Assembly: GCA_019187405.1 (NCBI GenBank)
Contig: JABAQZ010000023.1
Span: 1-64,000, forward strand
Source: Ignavibacteria bacterium
GTDB taxonomy: Bacteria > Bacteroidota > Ignavibacteria > Tepidaquicellales > Tepidaquicellaceae
Direction of reading: 5' to 3'
DNA length: 64,000 bases
The position numbers were made by a program, and so were the translations under genes. Under the pieces are notes generated by a model, which ran no database searches, had not been told where the DNA came from, and worked only from the letters and a program-made list of their open reading frames with translations. Within the stretch, counting starts at the first letter, position 1, and each line of letters starts with the position of its first letter. This document shows, one piece after another, positions 39,654 through 48,431 of this stretch.

Positions 39654-40361
39654 ATGAAAAACTTATTAACAATATTCAGAAAAGAATTAAGATCATATTT
39701 CAATTCCCCCGTTGCCTATATCGTAATAGTGGTTTTCCTGATAATTACCGGATGGTTTTTTACAAGCAGTCTGTTTATTACAGGCGTGGTAACGATGAGA
39801 AATGTATTTGACATTATACCGTTCATTTTTCTGTTTTTCGTACCGGCGATTTCCATGAGAACATTTGCAGAAGAAAAAAAATCCGGAACGATCGAGCTCC
39901 TACTGACAAAGCCCATTACCGATACCGATATTGTTGTGGGAAAATTTCTTGCAGCGCTTGCCCTTACAGGCATTGCTCTGCTGTTTACCCTGATTTATGT
40001 CATCAGTCTTTCATTCCTTGGCAGCATTGACCTTGGCTCGATTATCGGTTCATACATCGGACTTTTGCTTATGAGCGGAATTTACATCAGCATTGGAATC
40101 TTTGCTTCATCATTAACCGAAAATCAGGTCATTGCTTTTATAATCAGTTTCCTGATTGTCTTTGGTCTGTTTATGCTTAATAAAGTGCTGATTTTTCTGC
40201 CGACATCTCTTGCCTCGATTTTGGAATACATCAGCATTGATTATCATTTCGGTAACATTGCAAGAGGAATACTTGATACGCGGAACATAATTTATTACTT
40301 GAGCGGTATCTTCATATTTATTCTGCTTACAAGATTTTCTCTTGAAAGCAGAAAATGGTAG
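39654..40361 (+). CDS. ABC-2 type permease, GldF-like
   Basis: The 235-residue protein has six hydrophobic segments and the ABC-2 motif FAEEKKSGTIELLLTKPI between segments 2 and 3, which contacts the ATPase. It follows the ATPase gene after 15 bases. GldF with GldA and GldG forms an exporter needed for gliding in some Bacteroidota. Confidence 0.88.
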   Translation: MKNLLTIFRKELRSYFNSPVAYIVIVVFLIITGWFFTSSLFITGVVTMRNVFDIIPFIFLFFVPAISMRTFAEEKKSGTIELLLTKPITDTDIVVGKFLAALALTGIALLFTLIYVISLSFLGSIDLGSIIGSYIGLLLMSGIYISIGIFASSLTENQVIAFIISFLIVFGLFMLNKVLIFLPTSLASILEYISIDYHFGNIARGILDTRNIIYYLSGIFIFILLTRFSLESRKW

Positions 40362-40411
40362 CAAAGATATTTTAATTTTTTCAATCAAAGAATTTTTTAC
40401 TTATATATTAA

Positions 40412-42028
40412 ATGAATAAGAGAGACGCAATAATAAAACTGGCAATTATTTTAGGAATAATTGTAGTTGTTAACATTATTTCAAAAAGGGTATTTACAAG
40501 AGTTGACCTTACTAAAAACAAAAGTTATACTCTGTCACCAATCAGCAAGGACATTGTTTCCGGACTCGATGATAAGCTTCTTGTAAAAGCTTATTTCAGC
40601 AATAATCTTCCTCCGCCTTACAACAATCTCAGAAGACAGGTTCAGGATCTTCTTGATGATTTCAGATCATATTCAAAAGGCAACATGAACTATGAATTAC
40701 TTAATCCACCTTCTGAAGCAAGCGATACCGAAGCAAGTGAATTTGAAAAAGAAGCTCAGAAATACAACATTCAGCCGGTACAGATTCAGGTGATGGATAA
40801 TGACAAACTTGAAGTGAAAAAAGCTTATCTCGGACTCGTGTTTTTATACGGAGGAAAACAGGAAGTAATTCCCGTAGTTCAGACAGCCGAAAATCTGGAA
40901 TATCAGATAACAAGCATTATCAAGAAAATGGTAACTTCCGAAAAAAGAAAAATCGGATTTGTTACAGGCGAAGGCGAAGTTGACTTAAATAAGCTCGGAC
41001 AAATTCAGTCTGCTTTGAGCGATCAGTTTGATGTTTCTTCTATTGACCTTAAAACTACGGCAACTTTTGATCCTCTGATGTCGGCACTGATAATTATGGC
41101 TCCAAAATCGGCTTTCAGCGAAAGCGCGAAGTTTAAGATTGATCAGTTTATAATGAACGGAGGCAATGCAGCGTTTCTTATTGACAAAATTACGCCAAGC
41201 ATGCAGCAGCAGCAACAGATACTTCTCGGTAACGTGGTTATGATTAATCTCGATGACATGACTTCTAATTACGGATTCAGAATCAATAACGACCTGATCA
41301 AAGACCTGCAATGCTCGCCTGTGCAGATTCAGTCGCAGATAGGATTTCCGATATCGGTTAACTATCCGTTCTTCCCGCTTATTACAAATATTGCCCGCGA
41401 TAATCCGGCATTCCAAAATATAAAAAGCGTCGTGCTGACATTTGCTAGTTCGATCGATACATCTTCTGCTTTATCAAAAAACATTTCAGTTACTCCTTTG
41501 TTTGTAACTTCTGACAAATCCGCCGAAGTTAAGGATTTCTTCTTTCTTAATCTCGAGCAGTTTCAGAGCATGTCAAAAAAATCCGCAGACACGATTTTCA
41601 ATAAAAAAGGATATACCGTCGGCGCAATTTTAAAAGGAAAATTCAAAAGTTATTATGAAGGCAAAGAAATGCCCTCTGATACAGCACAAGGCTGGCAGCA
41701 GTATTCCGGAAACAGGCTTAACGAATGCGTTAAGGAAGGAAAAGTTATCGCTATCGGAGACGGCGAATTTGCAAACGAAGAAAATAAACCGCCAAGAGAA
41801 AATCTGACGTTCTTCGTTAACATGGTAGATTATCTTATGGATGACGTTGGTCTTGCACAGATTAGAACCAAAAGCGTTGCAGAAGCTCCGATTGAAGAGA
41901 CTTCGGATGAAACTAAAAAATTCATGAAGTATTTTAACCTGATATTCCCTCCTGCTCTCGTGCTGATTATCGGTCTGTATAAATGGAATCAGAGAAAGCA
42001 AAAGAAGAAGAATTTACAAATGAAATAA
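40412..42028 (+). CDS. GldG-like ABC auxiliary protein
   Basis: The 538-residue protein has an N-terminal membrane anchor (about 8-24), a large extracytoplasmic part starting RVDLTKNKSYTLSPIS, typical of the GldG/ABC_transp_aux family, and a C-terminal membrane segment (about 508-525) with a basic tail. It sits between the permease and DUF4340 genes and is thought to be the periplasmic partner of the exporter. Confidence 0.88.
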   Translation: MNKRDAIIKLAIILGIIVVVNIISKRVFTRVDLTKNKSYTLSPISKDIVSGLDDKLLVKAYFSNNLPPPYNNLRRQVQDLLDDFRSYSKGNMNYELLNPPSEASDTEASEFEKEAQKYNIQPVQIQVMDNDKLEVKKAYLGLVFLYGGKQEVIPVVQTAENLEYQITSIIKKMVTSEKRKIGFVTGEGEVDLNKLGQIQSALSDQFDVSSIDLKTTATFDPLMSALIIMAPKSAFSESAKFKIDQFIMNGGNAAFLIDKITPSMQQQQQILLGNVVMINLDDMTSNYGFRINNDLIKDLQCSPVQIQSQIGFPISVNYPFFPLITNIARDNPAFQNIKSVVLTFASSIDTSSALSKNISVTPLFVTSDKSAEVKDFFFLNLEQFQSMSKKSADTIFNKKGYTVGAILKGKFKSYYEGKEMPSDTAQGWQQYSGNRLNECVKEGKVIAIGDGEFANEENKPPRENLTFFVNMVDYLMDDVGLAQIRTKSVAEAPIEETSDETKKFMKYFNLIFPPALVLIIGLYKWNQRKQKKKNLQMK

Positions 42029-42049
42029 AAAATAATTTTATCCATATTA

Positions 42050-42958
42050 ATGAAAAGCAATAAAACATATATATATCTGATTATTTTTGCAGCATTACTT
42101 ATTGCTGCATATTTTCTGACAACTGACAGAGGCGAAAAAACTTCAAGCTATAACCTAAAAGAAAAAAAATTATTTGAAGTTGATTCGGCAAAAGTAGATA
42201 AAATCGAGATAAAAAATAAAGACGGCGATCTTGTTCTGTCTAAATCAACCGGCGAATGGCGCGTTGTCTCTCCTTATGATTACAGGGTAACTTCGGCTCA
42301 GGTTGAAAAAATAGTTTCTTCACTGAAAAACTTAAAACTCGAAAGCATCATCTCAAGCAATCCTGCAAAAAAGGAAACTTTCGGATTTTCTCCCGATAAG
42401 CAGGCAGAAATTTCCGTGTTTGAAGCAGGTGTCCTGAAAGGGAAATTTATTCTCGGAACTGAATCGGCTGGCTCGTCTTCTCATATCAAAAAACCGGATT
42501 CAGACGACATTTATATTGCCGATAATATTGAAAGAGTTGATTTCATTAAACCAAATATTAATGACTGGAGAGATAAAAATATACTCTCCGTCCCCAAAGC
42601 GGCAATTAACTCCATAGTGTTTATTTCCGGAGATGAAAACTTTTCCGTAAAGCGTGATTCTGCAGGGAAATATTTTATTGGAGCAGATTCGGTTGGAAGT
42701 AATTTCAGTTCTTTGGTAAATGTACTCGAGAGATTCGAAACTAACGGCTTTAAAGATACCGTTTTAGCGGATAATACTAAATTTGATAAAACCATCATTG
42801 TTGACTGGGGAAATAAATCTATAATAAATTTTCTTAAATTGAATCAGGAACCGGTGAAGTATCTTGTCAAAGTTGACGGCGACAAACAAATTTATGAACT
42901 CGATGAAGTATATGCAAATAATCTGCTTAAATCCAGAAAAGATTTGCTGGGTAAATAA
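42050..42958 (+). CDS. DUF4340 protein of the Gld-type exporter unit
   Basis: The 302-residue protein has a single N-terminal membrane segment (about 6-22) and two repeated alpha/beta DUF4340 halves, each with a pattern like VDKIEIKNKDGDLVLSKS and EWRVVSPYDYRV. DUF4340 genes commonly follow gldG-like genes. It is the last gene of the unit and is followed by a hairpin at 42980. Confidence 0.82.
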   Translation: MKSNKTYIYLIIFAALLIAAYFLTTDRGEKTSSYNLKEKKLFEVDSAKVDKIEIKNKDGDLVLSKSTGEWRVVSPYDYRVTSAQVEKIVSSLKNLKLESIISSNPAKKETFGFSPDKQAEISVFEAGVLKGKFILGTESAGSSSHIKKPDSDDIYIADNIERVDFIKPNINDWRDKNILSVPKAAINSIVFISGDENFSVKRDSAGKYFIGADSVGSNFSSLVNVLERFETNGFKDTVLADNTKFDKTIIVDWGNKSIINFLKLNQEPVKYLVKVDGDKQIYELDEVYANNLLKSRKDLLGK

Positions 42959-42979
42959 TCAGACGATTGTTCATTTATT

Positions 42980-43006
42980 GCGGAATAGTTATTGATTCCG
43001 CCTGTT
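42980..43006 (+). terminator. Hairpin after the Gld-type unit
   Basis: GCGGAAT (42980-42986) pairs with ATTCCGC (42995-43001) over an 8-base loop, followed by a short T-rich run. It is placed 22 bases after the stop codon. Confidence 0.6.
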
Positions 43007-43061
43007 TTACAAAATTAAAATCTTGAATTTCTTTTTAATATTATAACAATTAAGTTTCAAC

Positions 43062-43760
43062 ATGCTTAATCTAATCGGAATAATTGTTGTAAGCTACCTG
43101 ATCGGATCAATTCCGTCTGCACTTATTATAGGTAAAGTTTTCAAACAAATTGACATCAGAAGATTTGGAAGCGGAAACCTTGGCTCTACAAATGCATTCA
43201 GAGTACTCGGAGTTCCGCTCGGAATTCTCGTGCAGATCATGGATATTTCAAAAGGACTCATTGCCGTATTATTTGTTACAAAACTTTTTTATCCGAATCT
43301 GCCGTTTACAAATTATACTCCGTTTGAAGACATTACTGTCTTAAAAATCATTGCCGGAATCAGTGCAGTACTTGGACATACTTTTTCCGTATTTGTGAAT
43401 TTCAAAGGAGGAAAAGGAATAAACACCGCTCTCGGTATGCTTATTTCTCTAGCTCCGGTTGAAGTTGGCATCAGCGTGGGATTTTTTATTATCACAGTTT
43501 TATCTTCGGGATATGTTTCTCTCGGTTCGATTGTCGCCTCGTTTTTCTTCCCAGTAATAATGTTTATCAGGGAAAATATTTTCAAAGTGGATATTTATGG
43601 ATACAATACGCTGATATTCTTCAGCATCGGCGTTTCTCTGCTTCTTATTTATAATCATCGTGAAAACATAAAAAGATTGCTTTACGGAAGGGAAAACCGT
43701 TTTGAAAAATTATGGCTGATCCGCATATTTAAAATAAAAGCCCCGTTGGGTGAATCATAG
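43062..43760 (+). CDS. plsY: Acyl-phosphate:glycerol-3-phosphate acyltransferase
   Basis: PlsY acylates glycerol 3-phosphate at position 1 using acyl phosphate, in the inner membrane. The 232-residue protein shows the motifs GSIPSALIIGK, RFGSGNLGSTNAFR, and NFKGGKGINTALG with five or more membrane segments. gpsA, which makes its substrate glycerol 3-phosphate, follows about 300 bases later. Confidence 0.95.
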   Translation: MLNLIGIIVVSYLIGSIPSALIIGKVFKQIDIRRFGSGNLGSTNAFRVLGVPLGILVQIMDISKGLIAVLFVTKLFYPNLPFTNYTPFEDITVLKIIAGISAVLGHTFSVFVNFKGGKGINTALGMLISLAPVEVGISVGFFIITVLSSGYVSLGSIVASFFFPVIMFIRENIFKVDIYGYNTLIFFSIGVSLLLIYNHRENIKRLLYGRENRFEKLWLIRIFKIKAPLGES

Positions 43761-44063
43761 CTTAAGATTTAATTTACCGAACTTCCCTAAGTAAACATTA
43801 ATTCTTTTCTCCGTTTATTTTTCCATAACTGATTTTAATAAAATATTGTAATTTATTTTATAGAAGATTTTACCGATGACCACTCACTAAAACCCCTTTT
43901 TGCAAGAAGATGGCTCAGAATGGTTAGAAAATCTAATATAACTAAGGATATCTTTTGTAGAATAAGAAGAGAAAAATAGTCTTGAATAAATTTGATAATA
44001 GAACTGAATTTTTAATCTTATGACGGTACAACCGGAAATATTCTTAAATATCAAATTTCATCA
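43761..44063. other. Gap between plsY and gpsA with a short coding-like remnant
   Basis: This 303-base gap has no intact gene. A + strand frame from about 43864 to a TAG at 43980 reads as basic, protein-like sequence (LKPLFARRWLRMVRKSN, then KDIFCRIRREK) without a start codon, perhaps a fragment of a lost gene. A stretch TTTGTAGAATAAG (about 43954-43966) recurs, in inverse orientation, at 58379-58391 upstream of the Rhs gene, and a shorter TGTAGAATAAG occurs at 58579. Confidence 0.3.
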
Positions 44064-45062
44064 ATGAAAATTGCAGTCTTAGGCGCTGGCGGATGGGGAA
44101 CGACACTTTCCGTTTTGTTAAACGGAAACGGCTGTGATGTTTCTTTATGGGAATTCAATCCGGAATATGCAAAGACTCTTACAAGATACAGAGAAAATTT
44201 TTATTATCTTCCGAAAATTAAAATTCCAAAAACTGTTCACATTACAAACAATCTTGAAGAAGCTCTCTTGGGTAAAAATATTGTCGTCATTTCAACTCCG
44301 ACTCAGTTTATCAGAAAAAGTTTTGAAAGTATTTATGATTACGATTTCAAAAATAAGTTGATCCTAAGCGTTTCAAAAGGAATCGAAGATAAAACCTTTA
44401 TGCTTGTATCCGACATTCTCCTCGATATTTTCAAAAAAGCAGGAAGAAATAACATTCTTTCGCTTTCCGGACCTTCTCATGCGGAGGAAGTATCGAGAAA
44501 GATACCTACAGCCGTCGTTTGCGCCTCGGAAGATGCATCAAAATCACGAATCGTTCAAAAAATATTTTCAAATGATTATTTTCGCGTTTATACAAATGAC
44601 GACCTGACAGGAACTGAAGTTGCCGGCGCACTGAAAAATGTAATCGCAATTGCCGCAGGAATGTCAGACGGCGCAGGATACGGCGACAATACTAAAGCCG
44701 CCATTATGACAAGAGGCATAAATGAAATCATGCGCCTCGGTCTGAAATTAAAAGCAAAACGCGAGACTTTTTTCGGACTTTCGGGAATAGGAGACTTGAT
44801 CGTAACTTGCTCATCCAAACATTCCCGCAACAGATTCGTCGGCGAACAAATCGGCAGAGGCAGAAAACTCCAAGCTGTCTTGAAGGAAATGAAAATGGTC
44901 GCCGAAGGCGTTACTACCACTAAATCGGCTTTTGAACTGTCCAAAAAATTAAACATCGAACTGCCAATAACTCATCAAGTCTATGATATACTCTTCAAAA
45001 ATAAAGACCCGCACAAAGCAACGAAATCCTTAATGAAAAGAAATCTGAAAGAAGAGATTTAA
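44064..45062 (+). CDS. gpsA: NAD(P)-dependent glycerol-3-phosphate dehydrogenase
   Basis: GpsA reduces dihydroxyacetone phosphate to sn-glycerol 3-phosphate for phospholipids. The NAD loop VLGAGGWGTTLSVLL is at residues 4-18. LSGPSHAEEV and the catalytic-region motifs EVAGALKNVIAIAAG and FFGLSGIGDLIVTC are intact. The 332-residue length is normal. Confidence 0.97.
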   Translation: MKIAVLGAGGWGTTLSVLLNGNGCDVSLWEFNPEYAKTLTRYRENFYYLPKIKIPKTVHITNNLEEALLGKNIVVISTPTQFIRKSFESIYDYDFKNKLILSVSKGIEDKTFMLVSDILLDIFKKAGRNNILSLSGPSHAEEVSRKIPTAVVCASEDASKSRIVQKIFSNDYFRVYTNDDLTGTEVAGALKNVIAIAAGMSDGAGYGDNTKAAIMTRGINEIMRLGLKLKAKRETFFGLSGIGDLIVTCSSKHSRNRFVGEQIGRGRKLQAVLKEMKMVAEGVTTTKSAFELSKKLNIELPITHQVYDILFKNKDPHKATKSLMKRNLKEEI

Positions 45063-45151
45063 TATAATTTTTATTTAAATCCATTGAGATTATACAAAAT
45101 GCATTACCCGAACAACTTTTTTCCTGACTTCGACACCGGGACACCCAAGGT

Positions 45152-45312
45152 TTAGAAATTAAATAATTTTGCTAAATTTTTCTGCTCGTCTTTTAGTAAA
45201 AGTGTTTCAGTAACTGTTTCTCCTCTTATTGGTTCCACAACTCGTATTCTGTAGATTGTCTTTGCTATCTCTATTGCTTTTTCAGGACTAAGTCTTGATT
45301 TCTTTAGACTGT
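45152..45312 (-). pseudogene. C-terminal fragment of a transposase, IS1634-like
   Basis: On the - strand an open stretch encodes about 53 residues ending in a TAA at 45152. It includes LSPEKAIEIAKTIYRIRV and ends TLLLKDEQKNLAKLFNF. This pattern resembles the C-terminal end of IS1634/IS4-type DDE transposases, where a LLLxxEQKxLxxLF tail is usual. The 5' side is cut exactly where hairpin repeat B begins (45313), and no other part of the element remains. Confidence 0.55.
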
Positions 45313-45735
45313 GGCGTCAGGACTTTCGTCCTGACACAATACATTTAAAGCCTTCTCTTTCCAAAGCCCCAGCTTTGGAAAGTTGATTTAGAATTAAAGT
45401 TGATTTAGAATTAAATTTCCTTACCAAGCTGCTTGCCTCGCCTGTTTTTTGGCGGGGGGCTTGGTAAGGAGAATAGGGTCATACATTTAAAGCCTTCTCT
45501 TTCCAAAGCCCCAGCTTTGGAAAGTTGATTTAGAATTAAAGTTGATTTAGAATTAAATTTCCTTACCAAGCTGCTTGCCTCGCCTGTTTTTTGGCGGGGG
45601 GCTTGGTAAGAAGAATAGGGTCTTACATTTAAAGCCTTCTCTTTCCAAAGCCCCAACTTTGGAAAGTTGATTTAGAATTAAATTTCCTTACCAAGCTGCT
45701 TGCCTCGCCTGTTTTTTGGCGGGGGGCTTGGTAAG
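45313..45735. repeat. Composite hairpin-repeat array, left locus
   Basis: Three hairpin modules alternate. A: CCTTACCAAGC...GCTTGGTAAGG, about 51 bp, at 45419-45469, 45561-45611 and 45686-45735. B: GTCAGGAC-TTTC-GTCCTGAC at 45316-45335. C: CTTTCCAAAG-CCCCAG-CTTTGGAAAG at 45357-45382, 45499-45524 and 45641-45666. They are joined by the linker TTGATTTAGAATTAAATTTC. The same family makes the array at 59.5-60 kb. The array abuts a transposase fragment on its left, and its last A copy runs into the 5' region of the LytR_C-domain gene. Confidence 0.93.
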
Positions 45736-45778
45736 AAGAATAAGTTTTTTGCTTTCGGTTTTTTATTTAAAAGAAGTT

Positions 45779-46252
45779 TTGAAGAAAGGTTTACTGAATT
45801 ATTTTCTTAACGGTGTTATAATAATTGTACTCGTTGCAGTTGCATACCTTGCTTTTTCACTGATCAATAACTCAATAAAGTCTGAAAAGGGACCTAAGGA
45901 AATTACAGATACCACAAAGAGTGTAACCAATCAGCCAAATTCTAAAATCCAACTTGATGTTCAAAACGGCACCAATGAAAACGGCGCTGCATCCCAGTTC
46001 ACTGAATTCCTGAGAATGAAAGGGATGGACGTTGTTGAAATGGGGAACTATAAGTCGGGTGACATTGAACGAACACTTGTAATCGACCGGTCGGGAGATA
46101 AAGTGAAAGCAAAAAGAGTTGCATCAGTACTTGGAATAAGTGATAAAAATGTTATACAGCAAATCAACCCCGGACTTTACCTCGACGTTACTGTTGTTAT
46201 AGGGAAAGATTTTAACGAACTCAAACCTTACAATGAAAGAACAAATAAATGA
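45779..46252 (+). CDS. LytR C-terminal-domain (LytR_C) membrane protein
   Basis: The 157-residue product from a TTG at 45779 starts MKKGLLNYF, then one membrane helix (about 9-30), a short linker, and a LytR_C domain (about 70-150; IQLDVQNGTNENGAASQ, then VIDRSGDKVKAKRVASVLG). The frame is open further upstream to 45716, but that part is hairpin-repeat DNA, so the TTG is preferred. It overlaps rsfS by 4 bases (ATGA). LytR_C domains occur in envelope proteins; the exact role is unknown. Confidence 0.8.
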   Translation: MKKGLLNYFLNGVIIIVLVAVAYLAFSLINNSIKSEKGPKEITDTTKSVTNQPNSKIQLDVQNGTNENGAASQFTEFLRMKGMDVVEMGNYKSGDIERTLVIDRSGDKVKAKRVASVLGISDKNVIQQINPGLYLDVTVVIGKDFNELKPYNERTNK

Positions 46253-46593
46253 ATTCACAGGAGCTTGCCCTTAAAACTGCCAATCTTATCTTGCAAAAAA
46301 AAGGACTGAACATTCTGGTAATGGATCTTCGTGAACTGACAACGGTTACTGATTTTTTTGTGATCGCATCAGCATCTTCAGACACCCAGGTCAAAGCTAT
46401 TGCTGATTTTGTTAAAGAAGAAACAAAAAAAATAGATGAAAGACCCTGGCACAACGAGGGCTACTCAAACCTCAGCTGGGTTCTTCTCGATTTTGTAAAT
46501 GTGGTTGTGCATATCTTCCTTGATGATACAAGAAAATTCTATAACCTCGAAGGCTTATGGGCAGATGCTGAAGTAACAGAAGTTAAAGACTGA
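46249..46593 (+). CDS. rsfS: Ribosomal silencing factor RsfS
   Basis: RsfS binds ribosomal protein uL14 and blocks subunit joining when nutrients are scarce. The 114-residue protein shows the family pattern DLRELTTVTDFFVIASASSD and the tail VVHIFLDDTRKFYNLEGLW. It overlaps the LytR_C-domain gene and is directly followed by pdxA (last base of stop and ATG shared). Confidence 0.95.
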   Translation: MNSQELALKTANLILQKKGLNILVMDLRELTTVTDFFVIASASSDTQVKAIADFVKEETKKIDERPWHNEGYSNLSWVLLDFVNVVVHIFLDDTRKFYNLEGLWADAEVTEVKD

Positions 46594-47549
46594 TGTCACG
46601 CTCTCACAACAAGCCCCGTCTCATACTTACACTCGGAGATCCAAACGGAATAGGACCTGAAATAATACTCAAAATTTTTAACGACAAAAAATTTGTTGAG
46701 AATCTTGATCTGACTGTTGCAGGTTCATCAAAGATTCTGAATGAGTATGCAGAAATTCTGAATCTGAGTAAAATATCACTGGAAAAGATAATTGAAACAG
46801 ATGTTCCCACAAAATTCAAACTGTCACCGGGAAAGATTGACAAGTTAGCCGGAAAAATTTCCGGAGATTCGATAAGTGCAGCATGCGCGCTTTGCATGAA
46901 AGGAAAATTTTCCGGAATGATAACGCTTCCCATTTCGAAAGAAGCACTGAACAAAGGCGGCTATGATTTTCCGGGGCATACCGAAATGCTTACTGAAATG
47001 ACCGGCTCTAAAAACACGGCCATGATACTTTATTCAAAAAAATTTTCAACAACACCGATCACAGGACACATTCCCCTATCGGAAGTAAGTAAGAGTCTCT
47101 CAAAAGAATTACTGTTCAACAAAATTGTTACTGTCAACAATTCACTGGTTAAAGATTTTAAGATCAAGAATCCGAAGATCGCTGTCCTCGGGCTTAATCC
47201 TCATGCCGGAGACGGAGGACTTATCGGACAGGAAGAGAAAAAGTTGATAACTCCTTTGATAACTAAAATGAATTCAATGGGATTTAATATCCGCGGACCG
47301 TATCCTTCTGACGGTTTTTTTGCAAGCGGGCATTACAAAAATTTTGATATAACAATGGCGCTATATCACGATCAGGGTTTGATACCTTTTAAGATGATCT
47401 CGTTTGATGAAGGTGTGAATTTTACTGCAGGACTTAAGACTAGAAGGGCATCTCCCGATCACGGAACCGCCTTTGATATTGCAGGTGCAGGAAGAGCAAA
47501 TCCCGAAAGTACTATGCAGGCAATTTTATTGCTTGCTGAAATGCATTAA
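46593..47549 (+). CDS. pdxA: 4-hydroxythreonine-4-phosphate dehydrogenase
   Basis: PdxA oxidises 4-phosphohydroxy-L-threonine in pyridoxal phosphate synthesis (DXP-dependent route). The 318-residue protein has LGDPNGIGPEI at the start, the metal-binding and substrate segments YDFPGHTEML, TGHIPLSEV, LNPHAGDGGLIG, and YHDQGLIPFKM, and RRASPDHGTAFDIAG near the end. The 3' end overlaps by 4 bases a truncated gene on the opposite strand. Confidence 0.95.
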   Translation: MSRSHNKPRLILTLGDPNGIGPEIILKIFNDKKFVENLDLTVAGSSKILNEYAEILNLSKISLEKIIETDVPTKFKLSPGKIDKLAGKISGDSISAACALCMKGKFSGMITLPISKEALNKGGYDFPGHTEMLTEMTGSKNTAMILYSKKFSTTPITGHIPLSEVSKSLSKELLFNKIVTVNNSLVKDFKIKNPKIAVLGLNPHAGDGGLIGQEEKKLITPLITKMNSMGFNIRGPYPSDGFFASGHYKNFDITMALYHDQGLIPFKMISFDEGVNFTAGLKTRRASPDHGTAFDIAGAGRANPESTMQAILLLAEMH

Positions 47550-47980
47550 TTAATCCCGCTCAGATGACTCCGTATTCTTCCGGCAACAGTACTTCGTTGT
47601 GTTACAAAACCAACTTCATACTCCGAAACTACCTCTGGTTTGATCAACCGTTCAGCAAAGTAAGAATCATAATTCAAGAGAAGATTTGGAATTTCTCTTT
47701 TGTGAATAAATTCTTCTTTATTGAGAAACGTACTTTTAAGCAATGAAGCTGCCGCTCTAAGATCAACGTGTTTAAAGTGAGATACAAAGTTAATGACAGA
47801 ACAACTTTTAGATTCATCTTTAGGATCAAAAAATAAATTTTTTTCCAAAGAGATGATAAAGCCCTCACCTTTCAATTCTTTATTCTTTTTTTGATATGGA
47901 ATGTTTAACCAATCAAGAACTTTACTAAATGGAATCGATTTACTGATTTCAGCAAAGTTTAGAAATTCTTGTTTTGACAA
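47546..47980 (-). pseudogene. Truncated CHC2/TOPRIM primase-like protein
   Basis: The 144-residue frame begins with a helix-rich segment and a CHC2-like fold (VLDWLNIPYQKKNKELKG, then LFFDPKDESKSCSVINFV). It ends in PEVVSEYEVGFVTQRSTV-AGRIRSHLSGIN, which matches the start of the TOPRIM-side region (VGY...GRI..PI) of plasmid primase-like CHC2/TOPRIM proteins. The expected TOPRIM body is missing: the frame stops exactly at the pdxA stop codon. The zinc ligands are not all present. Most likely a 3'-truncated mobile-element gene; an intact short stand-alone protein cannot be excluded. Confidence 0.6.
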
Positions 47981-48028
47981 AGTACAACTCCTTTCATTTG
48001 GATTTGTATTTTATCTTATCATATAAAT

Positions 48029-48062
48029 GCAAAAAGGTCAGCATTAGATGCTAACCTTTTGC
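48029..48062 (-). terminator. Attenuator-like hairpin before the CHC2-like gene
   Basis: About 13 bp pair between 48029-48043 and 48049-48062, with one mismatch and one bulged base. On the - strand the 3' arm ends in a T-rich run. It lies 49 bases before the CHC2-like ATG and directly after a structured segment, so it may attenuate transcription of that gene. Confidence 0.5.
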
Positions 48063-48240
48063 TTAACACAACCGCAGACATACGCCAAAGTTTTTTTCAC
48101 GACCTAACTCAGGTGTCATGTCTAAGATAACCGAGGTCGTCTTCATATGTTGTTTACGGTAGCTTACCACCGGATCCCTTTCAGGATGCCACAGCATACA
48201 AATAACAGTTAGCTTATACTATTGGACTTTTCCCGAAATA
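48060..48240 (-). ncRNA. Candidate structured RNA (leader) of unknown class
   Basis: This stretch is visibly richer in G and C than its surroundings and has no open frame. On the - strand a hairpin CGGT/ACCG (48169-48172 with 48157-48160) is followed by a stem of 6 bp ACGACC/GGTCGT (48135-48140 with 48099-48104) that encloses further complementary bases. The terminator-like hairpin and the CHC2-like gene follow. The signatures of RNase P RNA, tmRNA and S-box RNA were looked for and not found. Whether it is a cis-regulatory leader or a mobile-element RNA is open. Confidence 0.4.
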
Positions 48241-48290
48241 CAGTAGCGGTCATAACTAATTCTAACAAAATAGCAGTCAAATCTAAATGA

Positions 48291-48400
48291 TTAACTCATC
48301 TCAGTTTCTGAAGTAATGCTTATTTCAACTGATCCTACATAAAAATCTTGAAGAACTATTTGTGTTTCTTTGAGTATGTTAATTTTCTACCGCTTTACAT
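48291..48400 (-). pseudogene. Short coding-like remnant upstream of the structured segment
   Basis: A - strand frame without a start codon reads about 33 residues including LKETQIVLQDFYVGSVEISI and TSETEMS, then TAA at 48291. The composition is protein-like, and nothing homologous was recognised. It is probably the 3' end of a gene lost when this segment was rearranged. Confidence 0.35.
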
Positions 48401-48431
48401 TATCCGACCTATTTAATATTGGAAATAAAAT

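Noticed and set aside
45411-45656. 81-residue - strand frame with an internal protein repeat
   Set aside because: It lies wholly in the hairpin-repeat array; the protein repeat merely reflects the DNA repeat, and no ribosome-binding site or homologous protein is apparent.
45313-45735. CRISPR array in the composite hairpins
   Set aside because: Module order and spacing are irregular, linkers are identical instead of unique, and no cas genes are nearby.
48060-48240. RNase P RNA, tmRNA or group I intron
   Set aside because: The conserved cores (for example the GAGGAAAGTCC segment of RNase P RNA, the tRNA-like ends of tmRNA, or intron P7 elements) were not found on either strand.
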